Positions 1 to 11,950 of a stretch of DNA of 64,000 nt are shown here, piece by piece (positions within the stretch are counted from its first letter, which is position 1; each line of letters begins with the position of its first letter). The notes under the pieces are model-generated. The model worked only from the letters and a program-made list of their open reading frames with translations. It ran no database searches and had not been told where the DNA came from. The DNA is from Saccharina japonica. Taxonomy: Eukaryota; Sar; Phaeophyceae; Laminariales; Laminariaceae. The stretch spans positions 1 to 64,000 of the forward strand of contig MEHQ01001858.1 of assembly GCA_008828725.1 (NCBI GenBank). Reading direction: 5' to 3'. A program made the position numbers and the translations under genes.

Positions 1-2286
1 GGGGGGGGGGGTAGTGGGGTATCTGGGATTCAGATCCGCGCATACTCTTGGTTGATCATTGATGGTTTTCACCGTTACATCACAAAACGCCTCTTTTTTA
101 TTTAAAAAATAATCAACTAATCATGATTAATTTCAATAATCAACTAATCATTGATTAGGTAATTTGTGGCAATGTGCGCCGGAGGCACATTTCTTTACGG
201 TTACATCACAAAACACCCCTTTTTTATTCGAAAATAATCAACTAATCATGATTATGTCCAATAATCAACTAATCATGACTAGTTGATTTATAATCAACAA
301 TCAACAAGAACTATTAATAATCACATCACGTGATTAAAATTAATCACCAAAAATAATCATAATCAACACGTGATTATGAGTTGATGTACATGCCTACACG
401 CCACACGTCTCTGGTGCGTCCGAGCGTGTATTCTCAGTAGGCGGACGCGTGGTCACGAAGCACCGGAACCGCCTATGTGGGGAGCGGGTAGCAGACATCG
501 TGTTCCTGCACGAAAGCATGAAACATGACATCTGGTAGATAATGATGTAGGGCGCCAAGTGCCAAGTACAAAGTACCGCTTGCAGGGACCCGGGGGGAAT
601 GAATTGTCGGATGCAAATGGAAGGATAAGGACGTTGGATGTGGTAGCCTTCTATTTGCGTCTTGTCGGTTTTGATTTGTCGCATGATACTGCTACGCTTT
701 TGATCTGGAGAGTTCTTCACTTTCTGCTCCCTGAGTCTTTTTTGGAACAACACTACACATTGTCGGATGGCAAGCATAATAATAAGTTACAGGGTTGTAT
801 GTACACCGTTGTAGACACGATGGGCTTCACGTGTCTACTTATAGTGGGCTGGGTCTGTGTGATACTAGTGCCGTGCAGAGTTTGTTAGTCGGCCGCTCCA
901 TATGGCGTGCGTCGACAAAACGACCAAATAAACTACCTATAATAGAAGAGGCGTATGGTACAACCACACACGGGTGCGAGTGTGCATTTATTTGCGTAGA
1001 TATGTTGCTGTCTGTACGTAGATATGTTGCTGTCTCTGATATACCTGATACAGGCTGCAGCAAAAAAGGTTGTTTCAGAGGGATTGTTACCCTAATTGAA
1101 CCCGTACACTCACTGCTACGGACGTGCGCATGCCTGCGCGTGTGCGGTGATTTGACTCGTCGTGAAATTTCAACTCATGGGGGCGCTGTTGCGCTGTTTG
1201 AAACCTTCCAAAAATATCAACATATCATGATAACCTGATATATCGATGTATCGTGATATGTCATGATAATATCACGCTGTTTCCGCCCAAAATATCAAGT
1301 ATCATACATATCAACCCCGTTTTTTTGTTGATACACGATACACGATACACGATACACGATCAGATGATCAGATTAGTGTTGTTAACCAACAAAAAAAAGG
1401 GCTTGATTAAATTATTGATTATTTTGACATTTCCGTGGTTGATTAACTGCGATTATTTGATTATAATCAAGTAGCTGTTGATTAATCATGTTTGGGTGAA
1501 TAATCGCGATTATTGATTATTTGCACCGAAATGGAAGGCGTTTTCATGCGAGAAAATTGGCGTCGCTACTCCGCAGACCAGCACAGCTCCGCACACCAGC
1601 AAACAACAGGCCGCGGCAGTCTCACAGTACGGGTACAGCACGTTGCACGCGGTAGTAGGTATGTCTTCCGTTGCGAAGAGTCAGTCACGAAAATAATCAC
1701 AGATAATCACCAAATATGGGTTGGTTGATTAATCATGATTATTTTTCAAAAGTTGACACCATACAATAGTGGAACCTCACAGCAGTGCCGCGGAAGTTTC
1801 GCAGTACGAGTACAGCACACTGCACGCGGGAATGGGTATGTTCCCGTAGGGAATAACGTACATTTACGAAAATAATCATGATAAATCACCAAAAATGGGT
1901 TGGTTGATTAATCATGATTATTTTTAAAATAAGCAAATAATCACGGCCTCGGTGGTTAGTTTTTTATTATGAATAATCACATAATTTAATAAACTAAAAT
2001 GTTGATTATTTTGGTTGGTTAACAACACTAATAGATCAGATCAAGAATCACTCGCCAACCGGAATCGGTTGTGCCGCGCGTTGTTCCGCCGCTTTGCTGT
2101 CCCGCTTCCCGCTGCTGCTGCTGCTTGGCACTTCTACTTGACTACGTAGCTTTGTGGTGGCTGACAAGAGTGCGCCACACAGTACACAGCCATCCACATA
2201 GCTGTACCGCATGCTATTAATAGTTGCAGGGTTCTACGGCAGCTACTACGCCCCGCTCTTCCAATACTCGTGGGGAGATCCGAGGC
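1..2286. repeat. TAATCA/TGATTA-rich repeat region upstream of the first gene
   Basis: No convincing gene is seen here. The window opens with a G homopolymer. Positions 60-380 and 1380-2040 are packed with the words TAATCA, TGATTA and the palindrome TTAATCATGATTAA. Two imperfect copies of a unit of roughly 180 bp lie at about 1603-1760 and 1785-1935; both contain a CAGTACG.GTACAGCAC core followed by the AT-rich palindromic block. A second duplication (about 67-140 and 198-275) shares a TTACATCACAAAAC start. Direct CACGATA repeats lie at 1331-1360. All of this is read directly from the sequence; whether it is a mobile element end, a satellite or regulatory DNA is unknown. Confidence 0.6.
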
Positions 2287-5200
2287 ATGTGGCTGAGGCT
2301 GTCGCGAATGCGGATGCTATCTAATTCGCACATTCCGCATCACTTGCGCGGTGTGCGCCGAGCTCTGTGCACGAGTGCAACAAGTACAGCAGTCAAGACA
2401 AACACAGCAGCCCACATCGGCCAGGGCGGGCATCTTTCCATCTGCATGGCCAAGGCAACAGGAATAATAAAGGTGACGACCGAGTGGAAAGACTCCTGCG
2501 ACATCGCGGTATCCCGACTGGCTGCAGTGAGCACTGCTGGGGATGACGATGACGGCAACACGGAGAAGGAGACGACGAGCCTAAATGTCGATAGGGTTGG
2601 TTTGTCGCTAACGGTTGACGAGGCTTCGCAAGAAATATCACTCGTCCATGACGAAGAGTGGGCTACGCCGGATGATGCAGGTACCTATCTTATCGAGGCC
2701 ATGATTCCGGAGCTGTTTTCTGTAGACTTGTTACTAGGGAATGGCAGCATTTCCGTGTTGAGTAAGATGAAGGGCGAATGCCGAATCGTTCTGGACGAAG
2801 GCGATATTGACGTGGGTGTTATTCGAGGAGAGCATATCGAACTGTCAACAGGAAGCGGGCGTGTTAATGCAGACGAGCTCGAAGGGAAGGTGGATATCGC
2901 CGCTACAAAGGTGAGCAGCACTGTTTGTAAACTAGACTATACTGTACCAGGCAGTACTGCTGTAGTTCAACCTTGCGCCTTGTGTCCTGCAATATAGTTC
3001 ATAATGTACCGAGTACCAGGCTACTAGACTTGCAGAGAGCAGCTGCACTGTGGTGCAAGCTGCAAGCACCACAACCACAACGAGCTATTTAAAAGCCATC
3101 AAGATGTTGATGGCTTTTAGCTGTCAGTGGTTGTTGTGTTTATCTATTAAAAACACAATCCGGGGTGAGTCGATTGGCTGTTAAGCACTGGATCTCAGAT
3201 ACAACATACCAGGTACCATGGTATAGCCCAACGCTGCCGTGTTGCGGTGGAGCCCGGCCTCGTGCCGGAGTCTCCTGTATACGGAATTAAATAAAATTAT
3301 TACGGAATTATGGTGCCTCTTCTTGCTTTTGGAATGTTCCAAATCATACCATGGCTTTCAGAGGTGTACTTTCTTTATAAAAGGCCAACAAGGACGACGG
3401 CAAGGGTTCCAACTTGCAGCCCTTGGGTTATATGTTACATCTGAGATCCAGTGCTTAACAGCCAGTCGGCCCCGAAGTGTGCGTTGGTTACTGTAGATAA
3501 GCCGCGCTGACTTACGTATCGCTCAGTGGTTATGGTGTTTACATAACAATAAGTGCAATGCTGATGCTGCTCAAAGACAGCGTATACGAGGCGCACTTAG
3601 GCCGTTTCCTATGCGGTTCGATTTTTGAGCTTCAGAATATGGTCCGATCGATTTTTCAACGACTTACAGTAGTTTGAAAATCGAAACACCCTTCCTATGC
3701 GAGAAAACACGGATTTATTGTAGGTGCAGATATTTGAGCAAACGGCGAGACCAACTGCTGTTGTGGTCTGGCGCCGCGAAGAGACGCGCCGAGTGCGCTG
3801 TACTGGGCGTAGGACCCAAGCGTCCGAAGCCACGCTGGCTGCCCCTCGTCTGGCGGCGACGCGCCGAGTGCGCTCGAGTCGACCTGTCTTGGTATTTTGT
3901 ATTTTGACACAACGAAGCATCCGAGCCAAGCACGTTGACTGACTGGCTGCATGCTGCTGCTGCTGCTGCTGTAAAGTCTACGAGTACGAGTACGGAGAGG
4001 CGCGCGCCGAGTGCGCTTCCCTTCGTATCTATGCCCGAGCCCGCGCCAGCCGACTGTAGTCTGGCGACGGAGAGACGCACCGATAGCCGGCTGCGCGTCG
4101 GGCGCGAAGCAACGTCGCTGTGTCACCATCCAACACATCGATCGTTCTGCTGCTGCTGCTGCTGCTGCTGCTTGCTGCGTGGATAACATCTTGAATTTAG
4201 AGACCATGCCATTTTTCGATTTGAAAATCTAATGACCCAAGTCGTCGGATTTTGGGCCAAAATCCGACGACTTGGGTCATCGGATTCTCAAATCGAAAAA
4301 AATCCAGTCAGATTTTGCACAATAAGACTGCATAGGACGGTGCTTTCGTTTTTGAGATCGAAAAATACAAATCTGAAGCTCGAAATCGAACCGCATAGGA
4401 AACGGCCTTACCTGTAACCGCTGTGATATTACAGAGTATCATGCCGGTAAACACATCCCACTACGGGTAAACGAACTTGTCTTGCTCTTGTATGAATAGT
4501 GTATGCTACAGCAGTACAAATAGTATGTGCACCGCAGTATGCCACTACGCAAGGGGGCTGTATCAACGAACTGTGGTATACCGTCCCATATCACTTGCAA
4601 CGAAGTAACACCAGGAACTTATTAATGTATTATACGTATGTACGAAGTACATCTGCGTACACCCTAAAGAAAGAAGGTTACTGCTGCGAGGCACCTGCAC
4701 CAGGTATATTAAACGATGAAAGGGCCCTTGTAGGTTTGCTGCGTCGGCGTTTTGTACCATGTTGTGGCCTCTGTACCCACGCCAGGCTTACAGCACACCG
4801 TAGGGACTGGTATTTATATAGTATACATGGCGTAAAGATGACCCGCAAATTCAATACTGATACCTGGTATTTTATCCCTCGTTGCAGGTTTGCGCAAGGC
4901 TGATCAACGGAGCTGAGGTGGGCATCGATGCCACCGGCGAGGAGCCGTCAGTAAAGGTTGGGGGGTTATATTCATCAGCAGCACAAATACGATCAGCGGG
5001 GGATGTTGCGGTTTCGGCATGCCATGGTCGGCTCAAAGTACACACAGCTGGCGGTATGGGTGGTGTCACTCTCTCCAGCGTCAACGGAATGGCTCACGTA
5101 TCGACAGGTACCACTGCACCATAACCGTACCTGAACTCAGTACCTATAGTCATGTGTTCCAGCTACCTCGCAGTTATCATAGGGGGAGCATGACGACAGG

Positions 5201-8200
5201 ATGTGTCTTGTGCTGCCGGTCCTTAGGCTCTGTCTGGCTTAAAGTGTGCCGATACTCAATACACGTGCGCTAAATGGGTCGATTATACACGATGTTGTAA
5301 TCTTGTAATCATGAACCTGGTTGCCAAGAGCCGAATACAAATCGGGTTTTCGTTGCCGGGCTGAAGCTGAACTACAGTATACTCCACCGGTAGCTTACTT
5401 AGTTGATAAGCTGTTAACTCTACTGGAACCGTGCGGGTAATGCGTTGCATCTCACCTACCAGTATGTATCTGGCGTATTTATATCCAGGTGAAGGTGGTG
5501 CCCAAGTGCACGTGGACGTCCTTGAAGAGGGAACAAGCAGCCATGTCAGGTATTCCGTGGCTCCAGCAACTAGAACATTTTTTTGTCTGCGCTCTCTGCA
5601 TGAATTAATTAGTACATCGCCGCAAACGTTCTATTAATAGCATAAATGTATCATCCCAGGGGCTCGTGCTTCGGTGCCCCGATGACTATCCATATTTGAA
5701 GTGCAATGATGCGTACCGGTATAAGTGTAGTCAGCATACTGCTGTAGTAGCACCGCATTTCCTAGTCCTATACCCTATACGTCAGAGCTGCCTTGGACAA
5801 ACGGATATAAAATTGTAGTGTACGAGGAAAAGTGTAGTCAACATACTACTGTAGTAGCACCGCATTTCCTAGAACTATACGTCAGAGCTTCCCTTGGCAA
5901 ACGGATAGAAAATGCAGTGTACGAGGAAAGTACCCCTTGCTGTTATTGATCGTACTTTCGCTCCTCCCCACCCGTACATATTTGTAGTACAAGCTACGCG
6001 TACCAGATACGGCCTATCAGCTACGTCGTACGTTAAACGGCAGGACCCGGAGTTGTTCAAACGACAGCAGACCATGCGAAAAAGATATTAAACTGTAGTA
6101 CGTAGGTGATCCTCGGCGCAGTGGTTGACTGCACCACAAGTCGTGTCCATCCCCAAGGCGCTTTTAGTCCTCTGTGCTTTTTAGTATTACAGTCCTCCTT
6201 GATTTATGATGTGCCCGCAGCGCATTATCGCATTGCGTTCCTATGCTATGCTACATGAATTTCCATCTTCTATGTCTACTGCTAAGGGCCCATATTAACG
6301 AAGACAGCAAGAAAAACGATTTGGAAAATAAAAATCTAGATTGGATTTGATTTCGCAAACAAACAAAAAACAAAAAAGTGGTGTTGCATCCTATATGGAA
6401 TGGTGAATTGCCTGTTCAAATATTTCTGAAATTGAAACAGCCAGAACACAGCACGCCTCACAACGCCCAGGTGAAAAAATCCGACGAGAGTAGACGAGAG
6501 CGGAGGCACGCGCCGCCAGCATACTTTCGCTTTTGGCGGCTCAGGCTAAGAAGCTATCGCTCTCGAGGTATCTTGGGTGGACGTAGGGATCCCTGAAACG
6601 CCACGGGCGAGACAGCGACGGCGATGGTGCCATCGAATCCTGCTGTTCGCTACAGCTCAAGAATTCTGGATTATTAGTTTTTCGCAATTTCGAGTGTTGG
6701 GGCAAGCCGCCCCAACACCTTATCATGGCCGCCGTGAGGCGAGCCGTTACAACAAAGAAACTCCCAAACAACCCCCCCCCACGAAGACTTAATAGGGTAT
6801 CGGGCTAACCCGAAAACTTATGCCCCGCTCCTCCCCTTGCGGGGTTAAGTAATTACCACAGCCAACAATCGTCACGACTTGTTGCAACCTGATTCCCCCC
6901 CTCTCTTGAGCGACAGGGCGGGCGGGTTGGAAAGTCGATCAAATTCAAGTTGGCGCTGCTGTCCCGTACAGCAGAGCACTGCTGTTACGCTATCCTCCGT
7001 CCCCAGCCAAGCGACGACCGACGTGCCGGCTCTGCCTTCTCCCTGAACTTCTACTCCGACACTCTCGTGGGTGCCCTCGCTCTCGTATGCCACGTATACG
7101 AGACTGGTGCAACACGAGGTATTTGGTCGGTAGACTGTTTGTACACTGATTTCCCGTTACTCTCATTGATAACCGATAATCCGAATCCCAATCACGCCTC
7201 CACAAACTCCGCATTCCTACGTAAAACTACATTTTGCTACAGCTCAAGAATTCTGGATTATTAGTTTTTCGCAATGCCGGCAAGACCGCTGCCGGCACAA
7301 ATTGCGAGTGTTGGGGCAAGCCGCCCCAACGCCTTATCATGGCCGCCGTGAGGCGAGCCGTTGCAACAAAGAACCCCACAAACAAAAAAATCCCCCCCAC
7401 GAAGACTTAATAGGGTATCGGGCTAACCTGAAAACTTGTGCCCCGCTCCTTCCCTTGCGGGGTTAAGTAATACCACACCATAAGGCCAGCCCTGTACCTA
7501 TTACTAGGTATTCACGAGGGCGGCAGATACCGACTCTACGCCTTCTCCTGCCGCCCGCACGTACGTCATGAACGCTCGCGACTTCTATCGGCCCGCCCGT
7601 TGGATCTGCAACTCCGAGATCCCTTGCGCCGCCAACTGAGTCGCCCCCCCGATTCTGCCCAAGTGCAACGCGTACTGCGCTGGGTCTCTCCCGCTACTTC
7701 CCATCATTGGCCTCAACGCTTCTACCGCTTCCGTTCGTGCGAACACTCTCCATCCCTGTGTTGTCAGCCTTGCGGTTAACGGGACCTACCCTGGGAGCTG
7801 GGGGTGTACACTTAAAAGTTCCAGCAGTGCTTCGAAAGCTCCCGCCGGCCCTTCCCCGACTTCCGCCCCGTCCGCCACCCTCGTCCGAGTGATCGTGTAC
7901 CCCTCTCCTTTCTGGTCGCTTTTCGACGCCAAGAAAACGGACCTGCACTGCGCTCGCGCTCAATCGGTTCTTGAACGCTACCTGCGCTTCTCCTCAGAAA
8001 CCGGTTGGGCAGTTTCGCGTCAGACAGAACTCGGGGTGCACTTTTCCGTTTGCATACGCCCAAAGCTCTGACGCTCTGCACAACAGAAAATACGACAACG
8101 CGAGGCCCAGCCACATGACACGTCCGTCGTCTACAATGGTGCTCACTACTAGCTTCCTTTGCGACAAAATGGACCAGGTCAACGGCAGCCGGACGGGTGC

Positions 8201-11200
8201 CTTCCTCGGTGCCATTGCATGCGCTCGATCGATCCCTTTTTCCTGTTATTATACAATGGGACGTGGGCAACTCCCAACCCGCGTACGTCTTGTGAAAATA
8301 CTTGATCGCGGCCAAGTACCCCCTCACGGTGGAGTGCTGGATTGTTATGCACGAAACACCGACACGCCATTAGTTCCAACACCTCGCCTAGGACCTGGTC
8401 CGGGTCCGCCAAAGTGTGCAGCCACGGCCCCTTTTCCTGCGCCTTTCTTTCCTTCACCCAGACGTTCCACTTGCCAGCGTAGTTTTTCTGGGTGCTTTTC
8501 CCGAAGGACCCCAAGGCCAGGGTCTCCACCAAACGCCCTACTTCCTCCTTGTTCCCTGACCCTGAGCGGGCATCACGGTGCAGTACGGACGGACAGTTTT
8601 TGCGGGCCGAGTCGTCCCGACGCCGCGCGGCCGCGCGAGCGACTCACGCGTCGTCCGTTCCGGTATTCATGAGGTTCCATAATATGTCGACGTGACGGTG
8701 GGCGATACATTTCGTTCCGAGCACGACATCAAAGATTCACTACTCCTTGGTCTCCGATCGCCTGTTCTGACCATTCGTTCGAGTTGGTCAGCTCCCTGAC
8801 TTTTCTACCTAACTCGGCCCGTGGCCACCGTGATATTGCGTCTGCGTGAGTATTCTCGACACCGGGGATGTGCCGGGCGAGGTGGCTCCACCGACCTTTG
8901 ATTTCAAGTCGGCCGAGCATTCTCATGAGTAGACATGCTCGTTCCTCTGTTGCCCCGCCGCATTGATCGATTGACCCACGACACTGCCGCCATGTTGGTA
9001 CCGCGCATCGCGACCGGGTCGCCGTCGGACGTGGGCCTGTCGCCTTCGAACTCCAGCATCACCCAGGCCGTTACGACCATCCCGAGCAGCTCGAGAAGGT
9101 TGATCGTAATGGTACACAGGTTTTGCGTCGGTCGGCCTTACGCTTTAACTCGGTCGTCATGTCTGTCGGAGGGTCGTATCGCCAATACAACTTTCTTTCT
9201 ACGCTGTAGCCGCCCACTGCTTCGAAGCTAGCGTCCGATTAGTAGTGCCTCTTGGCCGGACGCTTCATGATCGCGAGGCAGGGGGCGCTGAGCGCCTCCC
9301 CTACATGCAGGAGCTCATGATCTAGGGCCCCCTTTTCAAAATATGAGGTCAGCGTGGAACTCGTGGCCCGGGCGTACTGTATGGTTCTGACGTTTTCTGC
9401 CGGTCGCTTCGTGCAGACCGGTGAGGCGCAAGAGCCTCCACACAAAAATTATGCCGGCTCTGACTACGTACGTGAGGTTCCACAACTTGCCCGCGATGCT
9501 GAGCACCTCCTTCGCTTTTGCTTGGCGTCTGCTCGCGGACCAGTGATCGAACACTAGTCTCTTAATCGCTTCGTTTTTTTTCGCGTGTAATCGAGATTCT
9601 CGAGGTGTGCGAGTTGACAGTTAAACCGAGCGCGTCTATCGTGGTGTTCCAGTCTGTGCTCTTCTTAGACCCGAGGATCGGGGTCGCGCCCTCCTCACCG
9701 GTCCGAAAAAACGGACATGATCGGCCGCGAGGGAGGCCGATGCGGTTAGGACCGTCCTGTCGTCGTCAGCGTGTTGCACCCTAACCAACAGGTAATCATC
9801 CACGTACACGGCCGCAAAGAAGGCATCTAAAACCCCCCCCCCCCCATCGTTGCACAGCATGAGTACACCCCCATCGTGTGCTCGCATTTTTGCGTCGGCG
9901 GGTACCGGAGTGGGTAATCCTTCTTCCCAACGGTCGACGACCTTAACGTGCGCCATCATAGATGTCCCTTCGCTAGTACTCGGGCTGATTGTGACGAAGT
10001 ATGACAATGTAGGTGTTCAGCCGCTGCGGACATGACCCCCCAGTACCCTGGGGACCCCGACCACCCAAATGTCAGCCGAAAGTCGATTACGACCAGGTCC
10101 CCGACTGTGTAACAGAAAATTGTGGGATTGGTCTGGGTCTACCCTGACGTTCCGAAACGCGTCTGATGCGTCTACCTTGCTAATCAGTATGCGCTCTGCG
10201 GGGTACTCTTGTCTCAGACGCACGATCTCCAAAAGGAACTTGGGGAGGGCTTTTGCGCACAAGCAAGGGGGGACGGCGTCAGGACCTGTGTCTCCGTTCA
10301 GCCCTCCCTTCTTCACTCGGTGTAGCGTTTCGAACGAGAAGTCATTGATGATCCGGACCTTGTGGGTGGCGACTGCCCCTAAAGGCGACACCCTCAGATT
10401 CGGGATTTCGTGCGCGCACGACTTGTATATCACTAGGCATTTTTCGCGCCTAACGTCTTCGCCGAGTTTCGCCCAGATTGCTGGTAGATGCTCGTAGGAG
10501 CTGCGGTGATTGCCGTATAGTAACGCGTGGTCTAGCTCTGCTCTGGTTGCTGCTGCGTGCACCGGTGACTATCGTGATAAGTTCGTCAATGGCGCCGTAT
10601 CTTTTTAGGTCGCCGAAATACCTCTGTATCTGGGCGGGGTCTATCGGAGGTGCCACCAGGGAACCCCCCAACGATCGGTTCACGTTCGCCACGGCTCCTC
10701 GATGCTGTCTCATCAGGGTCGTGCACAGGCCAGCTAACTGTTAGAGCAGGTCTTCTCTGGTCTGCGCGTCAAGATTGTTTCTGCCCAGACTTGCTCTAGC
10801 TGCGTGCCACTTCTGTACTGTATCTGAGTTCTGAGGTCGATTGCGCCACTCTCCATCAGGAAGCCGCGCGCGTGCTGACCCGCTAACCATCCGCGTATCG
10901 ACCCGATCGGACGTGTTCTTGCCTAACTGCTGCCTCGGGATGCCGACCCGGCACTGCTCAGCCGGCCGGGTATTCGGTCCTGCATTGTGCGTGTATACCA
11001 ACGTACGCCGTTGAGATACTGGTCTCCCGTGCTGACTAGCGGCGTGAACCCAACGACTGCTTGCTGTGGGGTCTGTCTGTTGCAACCAAAAAAGGGGGTG
11101 GACGGCGCCGCGGAAAAACAAAACAAAACAAAAACAGGCCTGCTGGTTTGAATTTCTGCGACCTCGGCTCTGTCCCGATTTTGCTGGAAGTGTGGTATCT

Positions 11201-11897
11201 GACCCGCTGTTCAGTCTGAAAGGTCGAGCTGTGCCTATGGTGTTAGGTCGCGCTCTTTCACTGGTCCCTTTCGTCGATAACACTGTCTGTCTGTCTGACG
11301 CTCTGTCAGTCTGTCTGCCTGTCTGTTTGTCTGTCTGCCTGTGTGTCTGCCTGTCTGTCTGTCTGCTTGCCTGTCCGTCTGTCTGTCTGTCTGTCTGCCT
11401 GTCTGTCTATTTTGCTCGGTGTTGACTGACTCACCATGGAACAGGGGACAAAACAAAACAAAAACAAAACGAGCCTTCTGCGCGCTCGCTACTGACGACG
11501 CGCACCTGAACAGAGGGGTATCTGACCCTCTGCTCCTGCTGCTGAGCGACCCTTCCGCGGAAAACGCAACTGACGAGTCGCGCGGAAAAAAGAAAGGGGA
11601 GGGGGCTGACTGGCCCTCTACTCTCGCTCCTGGGTGCGAGTGGTACGAGCGTTCGGCGTAAGCGGTACTGCCGCGATATACGTCCGAAGCGGGTTGAACT
11701 GGCCCTCTACTCGTACCCCGCCTGCTGGTTTGAACTTCTGCGACCTCGGTCCTGTCCCGATTTAGCTGGAATTGGGGTATCTGGCCCGCTGTTCAATCGG
11801 GAAGGTCGAGCTGTGCCTATGGTGGTAGGTGGAGCTTTTCCACTGGTCCCTTTCTTCAATCACACTGTTTGTCTGTCTGTCTGTCAGTCTGTCCGCC

Positions 11898-11950
<53 letters not shown>

